Below are positions 55,818 through 64,000 of a DNA stretch of 64,000 nt, piece by piece. Below the pieces are notes generated by a model, which saw only the letters and a program-made list of their open reading frames with translations, was not told where the DNA came from and made no database searches. This stretch comes from Trinickia dinghuensis (GTDB lineage Bacteria; Pseudomonadota; Gammaproteobacteria; Burkholderiales; Burkholderiaceae): NCBI RefSeq assembly GCF_003367175.1, contig NZ_QRGA01000012.1, positions 62,001 to 126,000 of the forward strand, read 5' to 3'. Numbering within the stretch: the first letter of the stretch is position 1; every line of letters starts with the position of its first letter. A program made the translations under genes and the position numbers.

Positions 55818-55843
55818 CCATGTAAACATAAGCATTTACATGG
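55818..55843. promoter_or_regulatory. 9-8-9 perfect inverted repeat upstream of the giant gene
   Basis: CCATGTAAA and TTTACATGG flank an 8-base loop. It ends 64 bases before the giant gene's ATG. It could be an operator or form an mRNA hairpin in its leader. The 279-base gap 55629-55907 contains no other evident gene. Confidence 0.35.
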
Positions 55844-55907
55844 CGCCGCGATCCGCTCGCGCCATTCATCGTCCAACGCTCCATTCGAACGTGGGAGGCA
55901 CGACGCG

Positions 55908-58900
55908 ATGCTCGTCGAAATGGGAGGCTCGTCCGAACCGCCACCGCCACCTCCGCCGCCTCCGCCCACCGCGAAGGACGTTGCCACCGCGACGACCAAC
56001 CTTCAAGCAAAGCTAGGCAACGCCAATTCGGCCAACGAAGCCGCGTACGAAGCGCAGCTTCAGGCGGCCATCAAGGCGATCGAAGACGCCAACGCGCAGG
56101 CCAATCGCCAGGCCCTCGCGGAAGCCGCCATTTTGATGCAGCAGCGACGCGACGCTCAAGCGAAGCAAGCCAACGCGGCCGGTGTCGACTCCCTGACCGA
56201 GGCCACGAGCGAGGTCGGACTCACGCACCAATTCGACCCCTCGACGTTGGCCGCCGCATCGAAGGCGCTCGGCGGCAGTTCGCTCAAGGTGGACCCGTCG
56301 ACCAAGGGCAGCCCGGTATCGCTCGCTTCGGCCGTTGCCGAGATCAGCAACGACCAAAAGTCGGGCATGACGCTCCAGGAAGCGGTCAACGCCGCTCGGG
56401 TGGCGTTCGGCGGAAGCGCGCAAAACGAAGTCGTGCTGAACGAAGCGGCGATCGTCACGACCGCCACGCCGCTTGCCAACGATCCGTCAGGCAAGGGCGG
56501 CGCCACGGCGCTCGCGACGAGCGCGCAAACGGTCGCCGGTCAGCATCTGTTCTCGAACGACGTCGCCCAATCGGCGCTGAAGGCGCTGACCGTCAACGTC
56601 ACCGCGACGCCGGCACTCAAAACCGACGCACACAACGCGCAAAGCGCGTATGCCGCCCTGCAAAAGGACAAGGCCAATCACGCGTCAGCGACGCAACTCG
56701 CCCAGGACGAAGCGACTTACCACCAGGCGCTCTCGAACGAGTACAACGACGCGGCGGGCGAGACCAACGACGACTGGCGCAGCAACGTCACACAGATCGA
56801 TCGTGGATGGCAGGCACAACAGACCGTCCTCGATCTGAACACGGCCGCGGGCTTGCCGAGCGCGCCCTCGCGCGCCGAGCTGACGGCCTCGTTGAGTGCC
56901 GCGCAGATTCTCGACGCCGAACAGACCGCGCGCGGCTCGGGCGGCGCCGCCGGCAATCTGAAGGCGGCGCAGACCTTGACGCAACAGCTGCAAGGCGTGT
57001 CGAGCGACAACCCGATCTATGCCGAAGTCATGGGCGACGCGCGCACGCAGTCCCTCCAGAGCGCGGCGTTGCACGACATCGTAACCGCGCACGGCGGCAA
57101 CGCCAACGACACGCTCGTCGCAGTCAGCAACACGCTGGCCGGCTATCGAAACACGGTGCTGTACCAGGGCACGAACGGCACCGGCTTAGCCGATTCTGTC
57201 CTGCACGATCCCGGCGTCGCGAAGACGATCGCCTCGATTCAGGTGCCGAACGATCTGCCCGGCATGACGAAGTTGCTGCAGCAAGTGTCGAGCGGTTCGC
57301 CGCAGCTTGCGCAGGCGCTGTACACGCAACGGCTGGCGCAGCCGATGAAGGCGCTGATCACGCAAGGCGGCAACGAGGCGCCGCTGACGGGCGATGACAC
57401 GTTCTTGGGCTATTCCGCACAAGCGATCCAAGCGCTCGATCCGAATTCGGCGGCAGGTCAAGACCTCATGAAGACGCTGAACGCCGAGCTCGGGCAACTC
57501 GCGAAATCGCCGAGCATGACGTTATCGGGTCAGACGACCGGTCTGGCCGGGCCAAACTCGCCGTCGTTAGCGCCCATCTCGCTCACGCCGGCCGGCCCCG
57601 CACCGACGGGCGTCTATCAGACGCTGCTGAACGAAGACAGTCATAACGCGCCGCTCGCCCATTTGCTCGAAAGGGATACCGGCCTCACGCCCACGGGCGC
57701 GGCACCCGGGTCCGCGCCGCAAGACGCCGCGCAGCTTTCGACCGCGACGACCGCGCTCAGCACTGCCGCCGCGAACAACACATCGCCGGCCGCCATACTC
57801 GCTGCCGCCAAGAAAGCGCAGCCGCTCATCAGCGATACGACGTGGGCGCAGGCGATGATCTTGAATCAGGCCGTGACCGACGGGCAGAAATGGACATCCG
57901 CCAATGCCGCGGCCATCAAGGCCGGCACCGCGCCCACGCCTCCCGACATGATCAAGCAGGCCTCGGGCGAGATCGGCGGCCAGCAGCTGTTCGATGCGAA
58001 CACGATGGCCAACGCCACGAGTTCGCTCGAAAGCGGCGCCGTCTATGCAGTGCCGGGTGCCGCCGAACCGAAGGGCAGCAGTCAAGTCGACCCGCTCTCG
58101 GAGTTGAGCCAGTACCAGTCCATGGGAATACCGCTGCCCGCCGCGGTCGTCATGGTCCGCCAAGAGATGGGCGGCTCCGCAGCAAACGAGCAGGTCATCA
58201 TGCAGGCGGTGGTGACGCTCTCCGGCGAGCAATTCGCGAGCGATCCGACGCAAACGGATCCGATCGCGGCGGGGCTGCAGCTGCTTCAGCAGAGCGCGCC
58301 CAATCTATTTTCGGCAAACGAGCAGAGCACGCTGGCCTCCGTCGCCAAATCGATGGAGCAAAATCCGACCGTCGATCAGAAGGCGTTGAACAGCGCCATT
58401 ACGAAGGCGCAAAAGGATAAGCAAACGCTCGACGCGGCGAACCAGCGCGCCAAGCAGAACCCGAACGATGCTTCGGCGAAGCAAGCGGCCGCGGCCGCGC
58501 AAGCGGCTTATCAGGCAGACCTGACGGCCGCGCTCAATATCGCGGGCGGACATAACCCCAACGATAGTGCGTGGCAAGCGCAATCGTCGAACGTCGATAG
58601 CCTCTGGAAAGCGCAATTCACGGTCGCGGCGCAGATGCTCGCGCCGCAGATCCAGGCCGCGCAGGGAACGGCACAAAACTCCCCTGAGAACCAAGCGCTC
58701 GACACCGCGTTCGGCGATTTGCAGACGTCGCTGCAGGCGGAGCAGATCGTTCAGCAGACGCTTTACGAGCAAGAATCGAAGGCGGACGGCGGAGCGGGCG
58801 GCGGCAACGCGGCCGCCGCGCAACTACTGACGAGCGAGATCGGCGGCCTTGCGCCCGGCGATCCGCTCTACGACCAGGTGATGAATAGCGCCGGCGTCAC

Positions 58901-61900
58901 CGCCCTGCAAACATCGATTCAACAGGACGTCACAGGCGGGCTGACCCTGCAATGCACGACGGCCGATGGAACGAACAAGGAACTCGTCGCGCTCGGCAAC
59001 CGCTTATCGGTCTATCAAGGCACGGTCTTCTATCCGACGTTGCTGAACAATACGGTCCACGCGGCACCGACCCAGGCGCTGTTCGACAGCGTTGCCTCGG
59101 AGGTCGATTCAAAATCGAAACCGCTCGACCGCCTGAACGCATTGGCGAGCGCCACGCAGGGCATGAACCCCGACCTCGCGGCCGCGCTCAATCGCGCCAA
59201 GTTCGACGGCAACGATCCGAAGCATCCCGGCGGCGACGTACTGCAATGGCTCAAGCAGGACGGGACCACTGCCTCGCTGCAACCGGTTGCGCTGATTTAC
59301 GCCAATCTCGGCGCGAGTCAGAATCCCGATCTGACGCCGGTTCGCCAATGGCTCGAGCAGGCCATGACCAAGGCCTCGGGCGACGGCGGCATCGCCGACT
59401 TGCATACGACGTACGCCGGCGGCAAGTACGGTTGGGAAACCGGGAAGTCGAACACGACGCTGGTCTATGGGCTCGATTCGTTGAAGTCGCAGACCGACAA
59501 GTCGCAGATGCAGCTGTTCCAGGACATCCTCGACGATCACGGCGTTTCATCGACGGTCGCCCAGGAGATCTCGAAGGAAACCGGATACCAAGCCAACGGC
59601 GGCACGCCGGCCGCGCTCTCGGCCGATTTGGACGGCAATCTCGACGGCTTGGCGGGCGTGGACGGCATGCATGGCGTCACGAGCTTCAACAAAGCGGTGG
59701 ACGCGATCGGGCAAATGGAAGGGCTCACGCCGACGCACGCGGCGCAGTCGCTCGACGACGTGCGTGCCGACGAACTCGGCACGCGCTCGCTCTACGACCC
59801 GAATACCGTGGTGTACTCGTCGGGCGGTAAGAAGACGACGATCGCCGATATGGCTCGGCAACTGATGTCGGGCGAGGGCGTCTCGCAGATCAGCGGGATC
59901 GATCCGCTCATGCTGACCTCGCTCTCGTTGAGCTTTCAGGGCAAGGACGGCTCGACCTGGCAAGGCGCATTGCTCGAAGGCATCGGGCAGGACGGCAACT
60001 ATGTCGACGTCGGCCCGGTCGACACGCAGGCGAGGCACGGCCTTAGCGATTGGTACAACCATACGGGCTTCGGCAAAGGCGAAGTGCAAGTCCAGCCGCA
60101 CTGGGTGCTGGGCGGCAACGGGCAGCAGCTGCTCGGCGACGCGTATCTCGACACGCATCGAACCGGCGTCTACCACTGGTACGACTGGGACAACATCCAA
60201 GCCGGGCTGATGGTGGTCGCGGCGATCGTCACCATAGCCGCGATGCCGGAAGCCGCGCCGCTCTGGCTCGAGGGCTTGTCGCTCGCGCTCGACGGCTATT
60301 TCGCGGTCTCGAGCGCGATCCAGGCACAGCAAGCGTTCGCGCAGCATGACGACAAGCAAGGCTGGATGGACGTTGCGTTCGCGGCGGCCGGTATCTTCGG
60401 CGGCGTGTTGTCTTCCGCGAAGATGCTGGGCCGGCTCGGCGTGGCTTCGAGCCGCTTCGCCGAAGCCTCGGGGCTGGCGAAACTCGCCGAGCAAGGCAAG
60501 GGCGTGCAAGCCTACAAGAACGCCTCGCTCGCCCGCTGGCTCGACGATTCGAGGCTGGGCCAATGGGCGGCGCCGAAGCTCGCATCTGGCGTGCGGATCG
60601 CCAACACGATCCAAGGACCGCTGCGGCTCGTCGATGCCAGCGGCCAGCGCGTCTTCAATACGGTGGGTCTCGCGCATCGCGCGCTCAGCTTTACGTCGAT
60701 GGGAATCGGCATCTTCCAGATGGGCGACCAGGGCATCACGCTGATCCGGGACCGCAACCAGGCTACGGGCGAAGATTGGCTGCAGTTCTTCACGGGCATG
60801 ACCGCTATGGCCGTCGGCGCGGCCGGCTCGCGCATTCATGCCGCGCGCGCGACCGGTGACACGAGCGACGGCGCGGCAACGCAAGGTGAAACGACGGAGC
60901 AGCAGACGGAATCGACGCAAGAGAATGAGCCGATCGTCCTGACCGCCGCCAACGTCAAGGCGCCTCCGTCGAACGCGGCTGGGGAAGAGGCATCTCCCGA
61001 CTTGACGACGCAAAGGAAAATCGCCCTGGCAACATTCAAGCTCGCCCTTGCGCAGAAGGCTGCACAAGCGGCAGCGGCCATGCGGGCGGCAGCAACCTCG
61101 GCCGGCACCCGCGTCGTCAATGCGGTATCGCAAGCGGGCGGCACGCAAGCGGGCACCGACAACGGAGGTGGCGGCGGTAACGGCGGCAACGGCACGACGA
61201 ATTACGAAGGCCCGATTTGGATCGGACCGGCGCAGGTGGACGATGCGCTAGGCATTGCGCGCGTGCAGAGCGAAACGATGGACGCGTTCGACGTGCAGGA
61301 TCCTGACTCGTCGGATGGCTCGGGCTATCCGCAGCAATGGATCGACAATCGCAAGCGCGTATTGCAATCGCCGTCGAACGCCGCGCTGAAGGAAAGCAGG
61401 ATAGCGGCCGCGGCGGGCGACCCCGCGCAGTTGCATCTCGTGGCAAAGTCAGCCGATGGGCAAGTCATTGCCTATTGCTCGGCGACCGCCGGCTCGGACG
61501 CGACGTCGATCGACGCGCTTTACGTCGCTCCGCGCTACGGCCGCTTGGGGGCCGGCAGAGGGCTGGTACAGAGCGTCATCGAATGGGCAGGCCCCGACGC
61601 ACCGGTCGAATCGTGGATCACGCCCACGGAAGGCGTGACGCCGTTCTTCCAAAGCCAAGGCTTCGAAACCGTCGACGACACGGAGCGCGAGTTCACGGTG
61701 GACGGACAGCCGGTCAAACGCGTGCTGATGCGCCGGCCCGCGAGTGCTCCGGCGGCCGAAACCGAGAATCCGCCGCCGCAAAACGTCGTGTCGCCGCCCG
61801 TCACGCCGGTATCCACGGCACCGAAGGGACCTGTGACGAAAAATGTTCCTATCGCACCTGCGGCCAGTTCGGCGCCGAGTCCCCAGGAAAGCCTGGATGC

Positions 61901-64000
61901 GCTGCTGGATCGCGTGCTCTACGTTACGCCAAGCGACGAAGATGAGGTCTACGCCCTCTATGCGAAGGGCGATTCCCCGAGGCCCGCTCAGCTGACGGAA
62001 GATCAGCGCAGCGGCTACCTCGAGAAGATCAAGGCGCTGTTGGAAAACCGGCCGGCGGACTCGGACGCGAAAGAGCAAAAAACACTGGGCTCGCTCTCGG
62101 ATTTCTTACGCCTGTTTCGCGAAGGCGGCAACACCTTCTATCATTTCCTGCCACCCAACGCGATCAGGCCAGACTACCCCTACGAACGCATCTACATCAA
62201 TGCGATGCCGGAGCATGCGGCCGACGTGATGACGTTCCTCGTCCGCAACGTCATGGACGATCATCAGGCGTACCCTGACGTTGACAGCGCGAAGGTGAGT
62301 TCGCCCTTAGTGGCGCATGCTCGCGTCGACAACATCGTCGTCTATACGAAAGACAGCGAAAGCGCGGAACGCGTGTTGAATGCGTTGAGCGAGTACCAGC
62401 AAGCGCACCCCGACCATTTCGGTATCGAGGTGCCGGCCATGACGCAAGGCGTGCTGCCGGGCATCTCGGTGGGTGCCGAGCCTCCCCCTGAAAAGGGCAA
62501 CGTTAGCTTTGGCCAATTGCGGTCGGACGCCATTTGGAAAGCGTTCAAGCAGACGACCACCGAACGGATCAATCGAACCCTGCTCGGCGAGTCGTTCGAT
62601 GCTCGCGCCTTCTTGGGCGAGCGGGCCCGTGCCGAACTCGCGGCCGCCGGTGTCGACCCGAACGATCCGTCGCGGAACCTGCCGCCGGATCCGTCGGCAA
62701 ATCGATCGGCGCCTCCGGCTCCGGCACCTGCGCCAGTCAACGCGCCCCCAATCGTTCAGACTTTGTCCGAGGAGGAAGAGGAGGAGAAGCAACCAACAGT
62801 GCCGCCGCAGCAGCCTCCCGCTCAACAGGCACCACAGCACCCCCCTGCTCCCCAGCAGCAAGCGCCTGCTCAGGTCCAGCAAGCGGCGCCGCCACAGCCG
62901 CCACAGCAACCACCCGCGCCGCAGCAACAAGCACCTGCCCAGGTCAAGGTGCAACAAGTCGCGCCTGTGCAGCCGCCTCAACAACCGCACGCACCGCCAC
63001 CGGGTGCCGCGACGCTTCCGAGCCGCTCCGACGGCGTCTCGATCACGGCCGCCAAGGATGCGAAGGAGCTCGATTACCAGCACGCAAAACCCGGCGGTCA
63101 TTGGGTAGGCGAGATCGTGCGGGACCCCCAAGGCAAGTTCGGCGCCCAAGGAGGATTGGTCTTGCTCAAGCAACTCTGGGGCGCGGGAGAAGGCCCCGAG
63201 CTGAGCGAAGCCCGTGCACGCAACGCCGTCACCACGAGCAAGCTCATGCGCAAGATCTTCGGGGAAGGCAGCGCAGTGCCGATTCACCTCGTGCATTGGG
63301 ACATCAAGGGCGAACGCTACTATGGCGTGGCGATGCCTTACCTCGACATCGACGTCTTCGACAAAGGCTCGTATAAAACGCTGACGGATCCCACGCAAGG
63401 GGACGCGACCGGCCTGCACGCGACGGCAGCCGGCCACATCGCGCTGAACAACACCGCGGTGGCGGGCGTCACCTCCACCGACAAGGGGCCACGCCTCGGC
63501 AACCTCGGCCTGGGCAAGGGCGGGAAGGGAAAAAAATCGGCTGTCTTCCTCGATCTCGATACCACGATGAGGATCGATAGCCAAGGCAACGCGAGACCCT
63601 TCGATCCGCTCGCCGCATCGGATGTTCCATCGGCGCTCGATACGCTCAGAACGGCCGACGATTCCGCACCGATATACGGCAGCATGACGAGTCAGCAGTA
63701 TTTTTCCGGTGTCGACCGTTTATACGAACACGTGACCTATCACGGTCTCGGCGACGACATCCGCGCCATCGTCGAAGAGCACGGCGCCGGTACGGCCGAC
63801 GAAAGAACGAGCGACGCCGATACCATCCTCGCGAACATTCAGGCTCAGTTCGACTACCGCGAAAGCATGCTCGGCTCTTACACCGGCCAGGGCAGCCGGC
63901 CGCTTTCGGCGGCAGAGCTTCCCGAAGGGTTCGCGACAGCGCCGAAGCAAGAGACCGGCAAGCGCCTGCGCAATCCGCTGCTTCACAGCAGCACGATGAC
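55908..64000 (+). CDS. Giant mosaic effector-like protein (incomplete at right edge, at least 2,697 aa)
   Basis: One frame stays open from the ATG at 55908 (GGAGG nine bases upstream) to the right edge with no stop. Regions: ten Pro in a row at residues 11-20; two diverged Ala/Gln-rich units of about 600 residues (motifs GGSAQNE about 168 and GGSAANE about 754; NPIYAEVM about 368 and DPLYDQVM about 985); a hydrophobic pair at about 1430-1505 and 1630; a GNAT acetyltransferase-like segment about 1840-1945 with RYGRLGAGRG at 1876-1885; a HopA1-like domain about 2060-2195 (YERIYINAMPEHAADVM); a Glu run and Pro/Gln linker 2288-2365; a kinase-like C-terminus from about 2378 (MPYL, DKGPRLGNLGLG at 2525, FLDLD). 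No signal peptide. Probably a secreted host- or competitor-directed effector; the secretion route and any chaperone lie outside or are unknown. Confidence 0.85.
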   Translation, partial: MLVEMGGSSEPPPPPPPPPPTAKDVATATTNLQAKLGNANSANEAAYEAQLQAAIKAIEDANAQANRQALAEAAILMQQRRDAQAKQANAAGVDSLTEATSEVGLTHQFDPSTLAAASKALGGSSLKVDPSTKGSPVSLASAVAEISNDQKSGMTLQEAVNAARVAFGGSAQNEVVLNEAAIVTTATPLANDPSGKGGATALATSAQTVAGQHLFSNDVAQSALKALTVNVTATPALKTDAHNAQSAYAALQKDKANHASATQLAQDEATYHQALSNEYNDAAGETNDDWRSNVTQIDRGWQAQQTVLDLNTAAGLPSAPSRAELTASLSAAQILDAEQTARGSGGAAGNLKAAQTLTQQLQGVSSDNPIYAEVMGDARTQSLQSAALHDIVTAHGGNANDTLVAVSNTLAGYRNTVLYQGTNGTGLADSVLHDPGVAKTIASIQVPNDLPGMTKLLQQVSSGSPQLAQALYTQRLAQPMKALITQGGNEAPLTGDDTFLGYSAQAIQALDPNSAAGQDLMKTLNAELGQLAKSPSMTLSGQTTGLAGPNSPSLAPISLTPAGPAPTGVYQTLLNEDSHNAPLAHLLERDTGLTPTGAAPGSAPQDAAQLSTATTALSTAAANNTSPAAILAAAKKAQPLISDTTWAQAMILNQAVTDGQKWTSANAAAIKAGTAPTPPDMIKQASGEIGGQQLFDANTMANATSSLESGAVYAVPGAAEPKGSSQVDPLSELSQYQSMGIPLPAAVVMVRQEMGGSAANEQVIMQAVVTLSGEQFASDPTQTDPIAAGLQLLQQSAPNLFSANEQSTLASVAKSMEQNPTVDQKALNSAITKAQKDKQTLDAANQRAKQNPNDASAKQAAAAAQAAYQADLTAALNIAGGHNPNDSAWQAQSSNVDSLWKAQFTVAAQMLAPQIQAAQGTAQNSPENQALDTAFGDLQTSLQAEQIVQQTLYEQESKADGGAGGGNAAAAQLLTSEIGGLAPGDPLYDQVMNSAGVTALQTSIQQDVTGGLTLQCTTADGTNKELVALGNRLSVYQGTVFYPTLLNNTVHAAPTQALFDSVASEVDSKSKPLDRLNALASATQGMNPDLAAALNRAKFDGNDPKHPGGDVLQWLKQDGTTASLQPVALIYANLGASQNPDLTPVRQWLEQAMTKASGDGGIADLHTTYAGGKYGWETGKSNTTLVYGLDSLKSQTDKSQMQLFQDILDDHGVSSTVAQEISKETGYQANGGTPAALSADLDGNLDGLAGVDGMHGVTSFNKAVDAIGQMEGLTPTHAAQSLDDVRADELGTRSLYDPNTVVYSSGGKKTTIADMARQLMSGEGVSQISGIDPLMLTSLSLSFQGKDGSTWQGALLEGIGQDGNYVDVGPVDTQARHGLSDWYNHTGFGKGEVQVQPHWVLGGNGQQLLGDAYLDTHRTGVYHWYDWDNIQAGLMVVAAIVTIAAMPEAAPLWLEGLSLALDGYFAVSSAIQAQQAFAQHDDKQGWMDVAFAAAGIFGGVLSSAKMLGRLGVASSRFAEASGLAKLAEQGKGVQAYKNASLARWLDDSRLGQWAAPKLASGVRIANTIQGPLRLVDASGQRVFNTVGLAHRALSFTSMGIGIFQMGDQGITLIRDRNQATGEDWLQFFTGMTAMAVGAAGSRIHAARATGDTSDGAATQGETTEQQTESTQENEPIVLTAANVKAPPSNAAGEEASPDLTTQRKIALATFKLALAQKAAQAAAAMRAAATSAGTRVVNAVSQAGGTQAGTDNGGGGGNGGNGTTNYEGPIWIGPAQVDDALGIARVQSETMDAFDVQDPDSSDGSGYPQQWIDNRKRVLQSPSNAALKESRIAAAAGDPAQLHLVAKSADGQVIAYCSATAGSDATSIDALYVAPRYGRLGAGRGLVQSVIEWAGPDAPVESWITPTEGVTPFFQSQGFETVDDTEREFTVDGQPVKRVLMRRPASAPAAETENPPPQNVVSPPVTPVSTAPKGPVTKNVPIAPAASSAPSPQESLDALLDRVLYVTPSDEDEVYALYAKGDSPRPAQLTEDQRSGYLEKIKALLENRPADSDAKEQKTLGSLSDFLRLFREGGNTFYHFLPPNAIRPDYPYERIYINAMPEHAADVMTFLVRNVMDDHQAYPDVDSAKVSSPLVAHARVDNIVVYTKDSESAERVLNALSEYQQAHPDHFGIEVPAMTQGVLPGISVGAEPPPEKGNVSFGQLRSDAIWKAFKQTTTERINRTLLGESFDARAFLGERARAELAAAGVDPNDPSRNLPPDPSANRSAPPAPAPAPVNAPPIVQTLSEEEEEEKQPTVPPQQPPAQQAPQHPPAPQQQAPAQVQQAAPPQPPQQPPAPQQQAPAQVKVQQVAPVQPPQQPHAPPPGAATLPSRSDGVSITAAKDAKELDYQHAKPGGHWVGEIVRDPQGKFGAQGGLVLLKQLWGAGEGPELSEARARNAVTTSKLMRKIFGEGSAVPIHLVHWDIKGERYYGVAMPYLDIDVFDKGSYKTLTDPTQGDATGLHATAAGHIALNNTAVAGVTSTDKGPRLGNLGLGKGGKGKKSAVFLDLDTTMRIDSQGNARPFDPLAASDVPSALDTLRTADDSAPIYGSMTSQQYFSGVDRLYEHVTYHGLGDDIRAIVEEHGAGTADERTSDADTILANIQAQFDYRESMLGSYTGQGSRPLSAAELPEGFATAPKQETGKRLRNPLLHSSTM

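Noticed and set aside
59547-61148. Long minus-strand open frame (533 codons) across the giant gene
   Set aside because: It is Arg/Ala-rich with no domain, and lies antisense to the plus-strand frame that has recognisable GNAT/HopA1-like and hydrophobic segments; a GC-bias shadow.
62307-63584. Minus-strand open frame (425 codons) opposite the HopA1-like and linker region
   Set aside because: Composition is a reverse image of the Pro/Gln-rich linker (Leu/Arg runs); no start signal or family.

Overview
The window is GC-rich, densely coded DNA. Codon use, gene families and the mix of importers, porins and LysR/GntR/LacI regulators point to a Burkholderiaceae beta-proteobacterium of the Paraburkholderia/Trinickia/Burkholderia type. 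That assignment is an inference from gene content, since no rRNA or other marker is present. A pectinase-type GH28 enzyme, L-arabinose catabolism and a giant effector-like protein with a HopA1-like segment suggest life with plants or another eukaryotic host.

Layout, left to right. 0-9 kb: a small membrane protein, two LysR regulators, a tautomerase, an atypical SDR, two MFS transporters and an EF-G-like GTPase. 8.4-9.9 kb: an AT-rich gap followed by an orphan trefoil-like protein. 10-17.7 kb (minus strand): an OprB-type porin, a secreted beta-propeller protein, Tat-exported EfeB and a three-gene Fe(III)-type ABC importer. Together they look like one iron-acquisition unit, with a 19-bp palindrome upstream of the porin. 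18-21.3 kb: two ECF sigma operons facing each other. One is DUF4142-cupredoxin-sigma. The other is lipoprotein-sigma-anti-sigma. Each has a promoter-like sequence upstream. 21.5-27 kb: a glutathione transferase, a GH28 lipoprotein and glutamine-dependent NadE.

27.3-29.1 kb: a hipBA toxin-antitoxin operon preceded by four palindromic operator-like repeats. 29.1-35.4 kb: a LacI-type repressor with no standard start codon, divergent from a four-gene operon (NCS2 nucleobase permease, amidohydrolase, TauE/SafE exporter, porin) that carries two LacI-like operators. 35.6-50.4 kb: a pentose locus. It has the AraFGH importer, a second YtfQRT-YjfF-type furanose importer, a sugar 1-dehydrogenase, a DHDPS-family dehydratase, an IlvD/Edd-type sugar-acid dehydratase, a GntR/FCD regulator and an iron-type alcohol dehydrogenase. 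This fits the non-phosphorylating L-arabinose pathway (arabinose to arabonate to keto-deoxy-arabonate to 2-oxoglutarate semialdehyde). The last dehydrogenase and the lactonase are not in the window. A motif shared by two control regions (three copies) is a candidate binding site for the GntR regulator.

50.5-55.6 kb: a two-HKD phospholipase D-like protein, a MurI-like protein with one catalytic Cys replaced by Ser, an alpha/beta hydrolase-SnoaL fusion and an LCMT-type methyltransferase. From 55,908 to the right edge one reading frame stays open for 2,697 codons without a stop and leaves the window. It encodes a mosaic protein: polyproline N-terminus, two diverged Ala/Gln-rich repeat units, a hydrophobic segment, a GNAT acetyltransferase-like domain, a HopA1-like domain, a Pro/Gln linker and a kinase-like C-terminal domain. 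This is the most unusual object in the window.
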